Shown here one piece after another: positions 42,366 to 51,800 of a DNA stretch of 64,000 nt. Source of the DNA: RHLJ01 sp965212165 (GTDB lineage Bacteria > Bacteroidota > Rhodothermia > Balneolales > Balneolaceae). The notes under the pieces were generated by a model, which was given only the letters and a program-made list of their open reading frames with translations, was not told the origin of the DNA and searched no databases. Where the stretch lies: positions 2,604,001-2,668,000 of the forward strand of contig OZ243096.1 in assembly GCA_965212165.1 (NCBI GenBank). The letters run 5' to 3'. Both the position numbers and the translations under genes were made by a program. Position 1 is the stretch's first letter. Each line of letters starts with the position of its first letter.

Positions 42366-44822
42366 ATGCGATTCCGATTTCTATTTTTTCTATTTCTATC
42401 AATATCTTTAGCGGGTTGTAGTGGAACGAAAAATACTTCTTCCTCTTCCTCGACTACTCAACGTCCTTCAAGACCTGCACCATCAGAAGGTATTAAGCCA
42501 TTTAGTGATGTAATTAAATCCTCTGCAAATAAAGATGAAGGTTTATTTACTATTTACCAGCAAGGAGAAGATATTTTCTTTGAAATACCAAAAGAGCTAC
42601 TTGGGCGTGAAATGCTTCTAGTAAGTAGAGTTGCAGGTGTACCTCCTGGATTTTCTGGTTTTAACTCAGCAGGATCAAAATCTGAAGAACAAGTTATAAG
42701 CTTCACTAGAAATAAAGATAAAATACTTATTCGTAAGAAGTCCTACAGTGCTGTAGCAGATGAAGATGATCCAGTATTAAGTTCTGTAATTGCGAATAAC
42801 TTTGAACCTATTCTAGCATCATTTGATATCGAAGCAATTAGTAAAGATTCTTCAGGTATAGTTATTGATGTAACCGACTTCTTTAGCGATGATGTGGAAG
42901 CAATAAGTGGGTTATCAAGTAGACAAAGAAGACAATACCAAGTAAGAAGACTCGATTCAGATCGTAGTTTAGTGGAATCAATTAAAAGTTTCCCTGAAAA
43001 TATAGAGGTTCGTCAATTAATGACTTATATATCTGCGGCTCCTCCATCTAATACAGATGCTCAGACGCTTACTATGAGAACAAGTCAATCGATGGTACTA
43101 CTACCAGAAGAACCTATGATGAAAAGATTCTCAGATTATAGAGTTGGGTATTTTTCTGTACGACAAATTGATTACAGCTCAGATGCGCAAAAAGCAGAAA
43201 CTAAAGAATACATACGTAGATGGAGATTAGAACCAAGTGATCCTCAAGCTTATGCTAGAGGTGAATTGGTTGAGCCAGTTAAACCAATTGTATATTATTT
43301 AGATCCTGCTACCCCTGAGAAATACCGTTCTTATATAATTCAAGGGATTTTAGATTGGAATGAAGCTTTTGAAGCAGCTGGCTTTAAAAATGCAGTTCAA
43401 GCTAAGCTACCTCCATCAGCAGAGGAAGATCCTGATTGGAGCCCAGAAGACATTAGATATTCTACCGTGAGATGGGTTGCAAGTACAGTTCGAAATGCAG
43501 TAGGACCTAGTGTTTCTGATCCAAGATCTGGTGAAATAATTGAAAGTGATATTGTATGGTATCACAATCACATGCGTTCATACAGAAATAGATTAATGAT
43601 TGAAACAGGCGCAGCAAACCCCGCAGCTAGAAAACTACAATTAGATGATGATTTAATTGGCGAAACAATGAGACGAGTAATTTCTCATGAAATTGGTCAT
43701 GCTATTGGCTTACCTCATAATATGCAATCAAGTTCTGCCTACCCTACTGATTCATTGAGATCAGGTAATTTTACTCAAAAATGGGGAATTGCGACTACGA
43801 TAATGGAATATGCTCGTCAAAATTATATTGCACAACCAGGAGATGAAAATATTAGATTCATTCGTCAAATTGGGCCATATGATAATTATTCAGTGAATTG
43901 GGGGTATCGAGTGATACCATCAGCTACATCTCCAGAAGATGAAAAGTCAACTTTAGACTCTTGGATTGAAGAAAAAGCTAATGACCCAGTTTATCGTTTT
44001 GCTTCTTCAACAGGATATGATCCATCATCGCAAACTGAAGATCTTGGAAATGATCCAGTGAAGTCTAGTACCTACGGATTAATGAATCTAAAAAGAGTTG
44101 TTCCAAATCTAATCGAATGGACATCAACTGATGGTGAAGGCTATGATGATTTGGATGAAATATATGGTGAGCTGATTGGACAATGGTCTAGATATGCACG
44201 CCATGTTGCCACTAATATTGGAGGTGTCTACCAAAGTAGAAGAGCTTCTGATCAGATGGGGTGGGTATATACTCCCGTTTCTAAAGATTATCAGAAAAAA
44301 GCCATGGATTTCTTGATTGAAAATGCTTTTAACACACCAAATTGGTTATTAGATCAAGAGATTCTATATAGAATTGAAGCTTCAGGCGTGACTAATTCAA
44401 TCAAAAATTTACAGTCAGGCATTCTTAGATCTACTATGAATGCTGGATCTATGATTCGTTTATCAGAGCAATCAGCTTTAGATAAGAATGCATATTCACT
44501 TTTTGATATGCTTGAAGATTTAAGGAAAGGAATATGGAGTGAAATATATTCGAATAGTACAATTGATGTTTTTCGTAGAAACCTTCAAAAGGAATATATA
44601 AGTACAGTATCTACTGTTTTTGAATTAGATAGTTTTGGTGGTGGTTTCTCTGGTCCTAGCATTGATATTAAAGATTCTGACTTACGATCTGCACTTCGTT
44701 TTGAATTAAATCAATTGAAAACTGATATCAACAGAGCACGTCCCATTATTACGGACAAAGCGAGTCGGGCTCATTTAGATGATATAACGGCAAGGATAAA
44801 CGAAATTTTAGATGAAGATTAA
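42366..44822 (+). CDS. lipoprotein zinc-dependent metalloprotease (DUF5117/DUF4953-like)
   Basis: The 818-residue protein has a lipoprotein signal (lipobox about LAGC, Cys near residue 18) and a Ser/Thr/Pro-rich linker. The zinc motif SHEIGHAIGLPHNMQSS (HExxHxxGxxH, from about residue 439) is followed by a Met-turn candidate TTIMEYARQNYIA, as in metzincins. The upstream part (GLFTIYQQGEDIFFEIPKEL, KPIVYYLDPATPEKYRSYI) matches the group of large envelope proteases found in this phylum. It probably degrades proteins in the periplasm or on the surface. A terminator follows. Confidence 0.88.
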   Translation: MRFRFLFFLFLSISLAGCSGTKNTSSSSSTTQRPSRPAPSEGIKPFSDVIKSSANKDEGLFTIYQQGEDIFFEIPKELLGREMLLVSRVAGVPPGFSGFNSAGSKSEEQVISFTRNKDKILIRKKSYSAVADEDDPVLSSVIANNFEPILASFDIEAISKDSSGIVIDVTDFFSDDVEAISGLSSRQRRQYQVRRLDSDRSLVESIKSFPENIEVRQLMTYISAAPPSNTDAQTLTMRTSQSMVLLPEEPMMKRFSDYRVGYFSVRQIDYSSDAQKAETKEYIRRWRLEPSDPQAYARGELVEPVKPIVYYLDPATPEKYRSYIIQGILDWNEAFEAAGFKNAVQAKLPPSAEEDPDWSPEDIRYSTVRWVASTVRNAVGPSVSDPRSGEIIESDIVWYHNHMRSYRNRLMIETGAANPAARKLQLDDDLIGETMRRVISHEIGHAIGLPHNMQSSSAYPTDSLRSGNFTQKWGIATTIMEYARQNYIAQPGDENIRFIRQIGPYDNYSVNWGYRVIPSATSPEDEKSTLDSWIEEKANDPVYRFASSTGYDPSSQTEDLGNDPVKSSTYGLMNLKRVVPNLIEWTSTDGEGYDDLDEIYGELIGQWSRYARHVATNIGGVYQSRRASDQMGWVYTPVSKDYQKKAMDFLIENAFNTPNWLLDQEILYRIEASGVTNSIKNLQSGILRSTMNAGSMIRLSEQSALDKNAYSLFDMLEDLRKGIWSEIYSNSTIDVFRRNLQKEYISTVSTVFELDSFGGGFSGPSIDIKDSDLRSALRFELNQLKTDINRARPIITDKASRAHLDDITARINEILDED

Positions 44823-44830
44823 TTAATAAT

Positions 44831-44860
44831 AAAGGCTCCTAATTGGAGCCTTTATTGTTT
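44831..44860 (+). terminator. intrinsic terminator of the lipoprotein protease gene
   Basis: AAAGGCTCC and GGAGCCTTT form a 9-bp stem with a 5-base loop; the T tract after it is short and interrupted (TTTATTGTTT). It lies nine bases after the protease stop. Confidence 0.75.
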
Positions 44861-44968
44861 ATAGTTGTATAACTATAGAATTTTAACAAGTTAGATGTTA
44901 ATTAACTTAAGACTATTCTAATCGTTTTTGATAACAGATTAAGGCAACTTTGGTGATTAATAATCATC

Positions 44969-47101
44969 ATGTATAAGAAACTTACTCTCCGCAATAGAAT
45001 CTTTCTGATCACTTCGTGTTTAATACTACTGGCTTATGCCTTAGTACTACTATTTGTTCGTCCAAAGTATAAAGAAGCCATAATTAATGAACGAACTACA
45101 ATTGTATCTCAACTTCAAGAATATTCGTTAAGAAGGACGGATGAATCGATTAGAAACTGGTTAAACGCTACCACCCTACTCTCAGAGAATATTCAAACAG
45201 AGCCCGGAGATATTGAAAGTATTGCAAGAAAAGCAATCAATTACACACCTGGACTTGTAAGAATTACATTAACAGAACCTGATTCTGATGAAATGATTGA
45301 TTTCACAAGAACTATATTTCAAGGTGTAGATTTTCCAAACAGTGTTAATGAATGGTATGAATCTAGAATAGATCCACGTATTAATATAGCGTGGCTTCCA
45401 GATACATCAAACACTATCGATATTTTTATCGCTCAAAGAACTATCCAAATTGATACTTTTGATGGCTCAGGAAATCAAATAGAGTATCTATTTACTCTAA
45501 ATATGTTTTTCAACGCAAAAACACTTACTACTGAGTTAACTGAAATACCAATTGGAGAAGGTGATTACAAAGCCAACATTGTAAGTAGCTTTGGTTCTCA
45601 TATAATCCAGGATTATTTTTTATTTCCATCAGAATTAGTAGGTGAAGCAAGCTATTCTGAAAAAAAAGAAATCGAACTAAACGGAGAGAAATGGTTCATT
45701 CTTTCATCTAGATTCGAAACTATCCCTTTTTGGCACTTAATTGCTGTTGAAGATAGTTTTATTCTTGAACCTGTAAATAATCTTATTCTTTTCTCCTTGT
45801 TTACTGGGATTGGAATTCTCTCCCTAATGGTATTTTTCAGCTGGTATGTCAGTATTAGAATGAACAAACCAATTGAACAGATATTGTTAGATGTTGAGCA
45901 TATTAGCAATCTGGAATTTGATCGAAGTATTCGTGAAGTAGATTTGCCAGAATTTGCAGCAATGAGAGAAACTTTAGAAAATATTCGTGTTACTCTACTT
46001 AGATATCAAAAAATAAATGTTGAGAAAATAATTCTTGAAGAGTGGAAAAATAGGTACATGATGACCTATTCAGAGGATTATATCGGTATTCTAGATAATA
46101 ATGGTAAATTCCGATTTGCCAATAATCACTTTGTAGGATTTATTGAATCATTCGGTCATAATCCTAAAGATATTTCTTTTAATGAACTCTTAAATACTTC
46201 GAAACTCGAGCTTAGTAAATCGAATCAAACAGTTCATTATCCAAATCCTTATACAATAAAGATTAATCAAGCAGAACTTGCTCACTTTTTAGACGAAGAG
46301 TCAACCTACTTCTACGATTACCAGCATGTCGCATTTGAAGATGAACAAGGTAATTCACAAGGTGCCCTAGTTGTTTTTCATGATAAAACTAAGGATCGAT
46401 TATTAGATATCAAGCGTACTGATATGATAAATATCATTGTCCATGAGTTAAAAAACCCAATAACAGGTGTAGTTGGGCTGTCTAAACTGATGATAGATAA
46501 TGAAGATATGCCAGATGAAGAAAATAAAGAATTACTAAAAGAGATTTATCTCTCTGGAGAGAGAATGAATGATCTCGTTAATCGTTTTCTGGATGTTCAA
46601 AGACTTGAGTATGGTCGTATTCCAGTTGAATTTAATCCAATCGATCTGTTTCAACTTGTTAATGATATTAAGTCTGTTTCAAACGCATTACTTACCCAGA
46701 AAAATCTTAAAATCAATATTTCCGCTAAAGGCTCAAGTTTCATAGTTTCTGGTAGTAAAGATTTACTCTTTGATGCAATCCAAAACCTAATTAGTAATGC
46801 TATAAAATATGGCGATAGAGATAGGGTTATTGATATCGAACTAGAAAATAAAGGAACTGAGATAGAATTAAGTGTTGTTGATTATGGATTTGGTATTAGT
46901 ATCGAAGATCAACAAAAGGTTTTTGATAAGTTTTTCAGAGTGCGCTCAAATATTAAGTCTGCCAAAGAAAAAGGAACTGGATTAGGCTTAGCATATGTAA
47001 AAGAGATAGTTCACCGTCATAATGGTGAAATCCAACTTGAGTCAAATGAAGAAATCGGAAGTCGCTTTACTTTAATACTCCCAACTAACGAATCTGATTA
47101 A
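44969..47101 (+). CDS. membrane sensor histidine kinase with PAS domain
   Basis: The 710-residue protein has an N-terminal membrane segment (about residues 10-30), a roughly 240-residue periplasmic sensor domain of Cache-like length, a second membrane segment (about 270-292), a HAMP-like stretch, a PAS-like domain (about 360-480, DYIGILDNNGKFRFAN), a HisKA domain with the phospho-acceptor His in VHELKNPITG (about residue 492), and a HATPase_c domain with NLISNAIKYG, DYGFGIS and GTGLGLAYVKEI. No response regulator is next to it, so its partner is elsewhere. It is six bases before the FecR-domain gene. Confidence 0.92.
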   Translation: MYKKLTLRNRIFLITSCLILLAYALVLLFVRPKYKEAIINERTTIVSQLQEYSLRRTDESIRNWLNATTLLSENIQTEPGDIESIARKAINYTPGLVRITLTEPDSDEMIDFTRTIFQGVDFPNSVNEWYESRIDPRINIAWLPDTSNTIDIFIAQRTIQIDTFDGSGNQIEYLFTLNMFFNAKTLTTELTEIPIGEGDYKANIVSSFGSHIIQDYFLFPSELVGEASYSEKKEIELNGEKWFILSSRFETIPFWHLIAVEDSFILEPVNNLILFSLFTGIGILSLMVFFSWYVSIRMNKPIEQILLDVEHISNLEFDRSIREVDLPEFAAMRETLENIRVTLLRYQKINVEKIILEEWKNRYMMTYSEDYIGILDNNGKFRFANNHFVGFIESFGHNPKDISFNELLNTSKLELSKSNQTVHYPNPYTIKINQAELAHFLDEESTYFYDYQHVAFEDEQGNSQGALVVFHDKTKDRLLDIKRTDMINIIVHELKNPITGVVGLSKLMIDNEDMPDEENKELLKEIYLSGERMNDLVNRFLDVQRLEYGRIPVEFNPIDLFQLVNDIKSVSNALLTQKNLKINISAKGSSFIVSGSKDLLFDAIQNLISNAIKYGDRDRVIDIELENKGTEIELSVVDYGFGISIEDQQKVFDKFFRVRSNIKSAKEKGTGLGLAYVKEIVHRHNGEIQLESNEEIGSRFTLILPTNESD

Positions 47102-47107
47102 GAAAGG

Positions 47108-48880
47108 ATGAAAAAATCCATTTTTTTTGTAGCTCTCTTTACTTTAGGGTTACAACTTCTTGTTTATGCTCAGAATAACCCAGTTACCTTTCCTTCATCA
47201 GAGTTGCAGCAAATTGCATTACGATATTCAGGTAATACCCTCAATTGGCCGATTGTTGTAAATCTAGCAGATCACGATATACCAAATAATACATTTACTC
47301 TTTCATCTTCTGATTTATTACAACTCCAAAGCTTAGCTTCTACAGCTACTAGTGTTCAGGAGTCTGAAATTAAAGTAAATGACCTAATTTCTTCTGGAGC
47401 AACAATTTTTGCTAAAGAAGAACTCTCTATAGTAAATAGTTTACTAAAAGGTTATATCGATGCAATTCAAATAGGCGATATTGATAAATCTATTGAAATT
47501 GGTACTTCAATCCCTCCTTCTGTCAGCAATCTTGAAACTACATTAATGAATAATAGGCTTGTACAAGTACAAGCTCAGTTAGCAGAAAAAGAAGGAAACG
47601 TTGATAAAAGATTAGGTTTACTTGGTGGATGGAATGATGCTCTTGTTGGTGATCTATTTAAGGAATCTGACGGACTGAGAACACTAACTGAAAGTTATGC
47701 AAGCCTTGCATTTACAGACGGTAGCTCAATTACAGTTGACCCTAATACCGTGGCAATAATTCGAAAATCAAGAGTAGATAAATTAGACGAAAGTTCTGAT
47801 ACTGAAATAAGTTTAATGCAAGGTGGGCTACTAGCTAAACTATCTGCGGCTGGTAAGGAAAAGAGTAAATATATACTTAATGCAGGTTCGTCATCCTCTG
47901 ACTTAAAAACTCAAAACTTTTATGCAGAATCTGATGGTAACGAAACAGTAAAACTTACCAATTATGATGGTATAGCTGATGTAAGTGCGAATGATGTTAC
48001 TATCACCATAAGAAAGAACGAAGGTACTATCGTAAAAGAAGGCGAGCCCCCTGCTCCACCAATTCAATTATTACCTGCCCCCGAACTAGCTTGGGCAACA
48101 CAAGATTCAATTATCTATCGTGAAAATGTTGTTTTCACATTTAATTCAGTACCTGAAGCTGCATCTTATCGAGTTCAATACAGTAGCTCATCTTCATTTA
48201 CTACCGATATTAATGAGATTCCACTTACTTCAAACAGTGTAAATCTTTCAAACCTTTCATTAGGAACAACATATGTAAGGGTTCAGGCCGTAGACAGATT
48301 AGGTCTTAGGGGCCCATATACTGAGGCTACTCGAATTATTCGTAATGTAGATAATCAACCACCAGCAATATTTATTGATGAACTTAACGGTAATCTCATT
48401 TTCACTTTAAATAATTCTATTTTACTTAAAGGTATAACAGAACCAGATGCTATACTTACAATTGATGGAAAACGAATTCCTATTCAATTATCTGGACAGT
48501 TTATGTATCAAGTTCAGAATCTATTAACCGACCAAATTCTCACTTTATCTGCTACTGATGGATCAGGAAATGTGACTGAAAAATCTATTCGAATTGTTCG
48601 CCTAACTGAAGACGAACTTTTCAAGTTCTCGCTAAGTGGAGCTACAGGTTCAGATATTATTGAAGTTAATAGACCAAGTGTTACCATGTCATCACGTGCA
48701 TATCCCGGGCTTGAAGTCATTATTATTAATGAATCTAATACACGAAGAGTTCTAACAGATTCACAAGGTCGTTGGGGCATAACAATGAATATGCAAGAAG
48801 GCAAACTTTCTGTTACATTTAAGGATATCCGAACAGGAGTGAGTTACTTAACAAAATCATTTACAGTACAAGCAAATTAA
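47108..48880 (+). CDS. secreted FecR-domain protein with fibronectin/Ig-like repeats
   Basis: The 590-residue protein has a signal peptide (VYA|Q). Residues about 195-320 resemble a FecR domain (FTDGSSITVDPNTVAIIRKS, then EISLMQGGLLAKLS). A fibronectin-type stretch follows (about 330-425, AASYRVQYSSSSSF, LGTTYVRVQAVDRLG), and then Ig-like segments (PDAILTIDGKRI, AYPGLEVIIINESN). FecR domains in iron uptake are cytoplasm-facing anti-sigma parts; here the whole protein is exported, so it must act differently. It is seven bases from the PKD-repeat gene. Confidence 0.85.
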   Translation: MKKSIFFVALFTLGLQLLVYAQNNPVTFPSSELQQIALRYSGNTLNWPIVVNLADHDIPNNTFTLSSSDLLQLQSLASTATSVQESEIKVNDLISSGATIFAKEELSIVNSLLKGYIDAIQIGDIDKSIEIGTSIPPSVSNLETTLMNNRLVQVQAQLAEKEGNVDKRLGLLGGWNDALVGDLFKESDGLRTLTESYASLAFTDGSSITVDPNTVAIIRKSRVDKLDESSDTEISLMQGGLLAKLSAAGKEKSKYILNAGSSSSDLKTQNFYAESDGNETVKLTNYDGIADVSANDVTITIRKNEGTIVKEGEPPAPPIQLLPAPELAWATQDSIIYRENVVFTFNSVPEAASYRVQYSSSSSFTTDINEIPLTSNSVNLSNLSLGTTYVRVQAVDRLGLRGPYTEATRIIRNVDNQPPAIFIDELNGNLIFTLNNSILLKGITEPDAILTIDGKRIPIQLSGQFMYQVQNLLTDQILTLSATDGSGNVTEKSIRIVRLTEDELFKFSLSGATGSDIIEVNRPSVTMSSRAYPGLEVIIINESNTRRVLTDSQGRWGITMNMQEGKLSVTFKDIRTGVSYLTKSFTVQAN

Positions 48881-48887
48881 AGGATTC

Positions 48888-51800
48888 ATGCTAAAGCGAA
48901 TTATACTCTTTTCAGCTTTTCTATTATTGAGTATTTCTGGATATTCACAAGAAATGTACTTCTCAATTTCTGGGAGTAGTTCTACTATTCAAAGTGGAGA
49001 TAATCGTCATCAATATGATATTTGGATTAAACCATTAGATGGAGCTGGTTCTGGGAGTCTTCAAATTTTTGATGCTGGTTTAGGCGGTGCTGTAGATTTA
49101 ATTACCCAAGAAACAGCAAACACTATCACAACTTTTCAAGTTTTTAATTTTGATGATCTTTTTGCTACAAATGGTAATTCAGTAATTCCAAAGTCTTCTT
49201 CTTCTACCCCATCTCAAGAACTTATAACTAAAAGCGAAGAACGATTTAAAAACCGGTGGGTTCCTCTATCTAACGTTTCAAATCTTGGTTCTGGATATAT
49301 CGTAAGAGTTAGTACTGATGAAGGTGATGATGTAAACAGTTTTAATTTCAGAGTAGTTAATGCCAGCGGTCAAGTTTTAAGCGGTAGCTCGTGGAAAATA
49401 ATTGCTATCGATCTTTCAGTTGGTGTTTATAGATCATCTGCTAATACTAAATTTCAGCTTAAACCATATATATCAAATCCAGAATCTATTATTCCTCTTT
49501 TATCAGTAAATGGTGAAGAAGATTCAGAAGTAAACAAAATTGATACGTTTGGAAATCTTTACTCTGTTGGATCAACTGAAGTCCCTAATCAAAAGTTTGG
49601 GATTGCTAATAACTGGGGACTTCAAATAAGTGGTTCACAAACTTGGCTTAATACACTTACTGTATTTGGTGTAGATGAACCAGTATTGTGGGAGTTTGAA
49701 CCAATAGCTTTATCTGAATTTCAAAAACCTCCTCTTTCAATAAATGAAATTGAAGCATCTCGTTGTACAGATATTAAATTCGAGTTATCTGGGAATTTAT
49801 TCACTCAAATAGATTTAAATAATGCACAGTGGGTATTAAATGATACTAGGGTTAGTTCAGGTAGCTCACCAACTATAGCATTTGAAGATAGAGGGCAGAT
49901 TCCATTAGATGTATTGATACCTAATGAACGTTCATACTTTCCAGAGTATTGGCCTTATAATAAAGTAGTATTTGTAAACACCCCTCCTATAGCTCGCTTA
50001 AATGCCCCAAAAGAAGTTTTATCACCATCAGAAGTCCTAATTCTTTCAGCTGAAGACTCATATGACTTAGAAGGACAGCAAGTAAGTATTACTTGGTTTG
50101 TAAATGGAACTAGACGAGGAACAGGGCCCACTTTTAATTTTTCAAATTCAGTTTCTGGGATTTATACTATTTCAATTCAGGTAACAGACGGCGGTAGTTC
50201 ACTTAAATGCAGTATAGCTGAACAACAAGAACAGATTAGAGTAAATACTCAACCATATGCTGAAATAGATGTAGTCCCAGTTTCTGGTGTTGATGACAAC
50301 ATTGTACTTAAAGTAACAAATCAGTCTGACTCTGATAATGATAGACTTACTTATTCTTGGGCTGGCATTGGTGTACCTCAAGATGCAACTTCAGACAGTA
50401 TTATTGTTAGTCATCAGCAACCTGGAGTATATCCGGTACGACTTACAATCAATGATGGTTCGGGTGCGCAAAATGCAATGTATTCAGTTAATCGTGTATA
50501 TGAAATAAACGCAGCTCCAATCCCTGAGTTTTCCATTCCTGGAAATGTTGCTCCTGGTGACGTTTTTCCATTAAACGCCATTGAATCATCTGACCCTAAT
50601 CAAGATGAGTTACTATATATTTGGATGGTTAATAACGAGGAAATAGCTCGAGGTGATATTTCGACATTATCACTCAACGATCCAGGTAGTTATGAAATAA
50701 AGTTAATTGTAGACGATCAACGTGGAGTTAGCAACTCGGTTCAAACTCTTACTAATACTTTAAGAGTTAATGCACCACCTAAACCTGTTATCACTGCAGT
50801 TCCCTCAACATCAAACCCAAATGTTAGTTTTGCTGCTACTCAAAGCCAAGACACTGAATCTGAACTTCAGTCTTTTAATTGGGAATTTGGGGATGGAAAT
50901 CGTGCCTCTGGGCCTCAGGTTAGTCATACATACCAAGAAACTGGTAGTTATACCGTTAAGCTTACTGTCGATGACGGTTCAAACCTCAAAAATAGTGTCC
51001 AAAGCTCTGAACATATAATTGTCGTTAATAGCTTTCCTGTTGCTAGCTTTGAAGTACCTGATGTAGTTGCACCAGGAGTTCCTTTTACTGTTGATGGAAC
51101 TTCTAGTAATGATACTGATGGATTAATTACAAATTATACATGGCTAGCTAATGGTGCTCCAGCAGGTAGTGGTCAAACTAATTCCATCACAATTGATGAC
51201 CCGGGTCTTCATACTCTTTCATTATATGTAAATGATGATTCTGGTTTTGAGCAAGCGCAAGGCTTTATATCAAAACAAATTAGAGTTAATGAATCTCCAG
51301 TTCCTCTTTGGAGAACCGATCCTGTTGATGTAGTCCCAAATACTGAAATAAAATTTATCGCTGATAATTCCTATGATCCAGATGGTACAATTGATGCCTA
51401 TTTATGGAAGTTTGAAGATGGAACTGAGTTGAAAGGAATGCAGATTCAAAGAATTTTTCAAGATGGAGGCCCTAAAAGGTTTTCTCTTTCAGTAACTGAT
51501 AATGATCGATTAAGTAATTCTACCACCATTCTCGAAGGTGTGGTAAATGTTAATAATCAGCCATATATAATTACTGAGCCTATAGTTCGATCTAATTCAG
51601 CTATTGTACGTTTAGATGCATCAGAGAGCTATGATCTTGATAATGATGCTCTAAGTTTTGAATGGACTTTACCAGATGGTTCTAAAAGAAAAGAAGCCTC
51701 ATTTAGTTGGTCAGCTCCCGAGTCTGGAATCCACTTTATTGGATTAACTATTAATGATGGACTTGGACTTCAAAATAGTATCAATTCAGAATCAATAAGA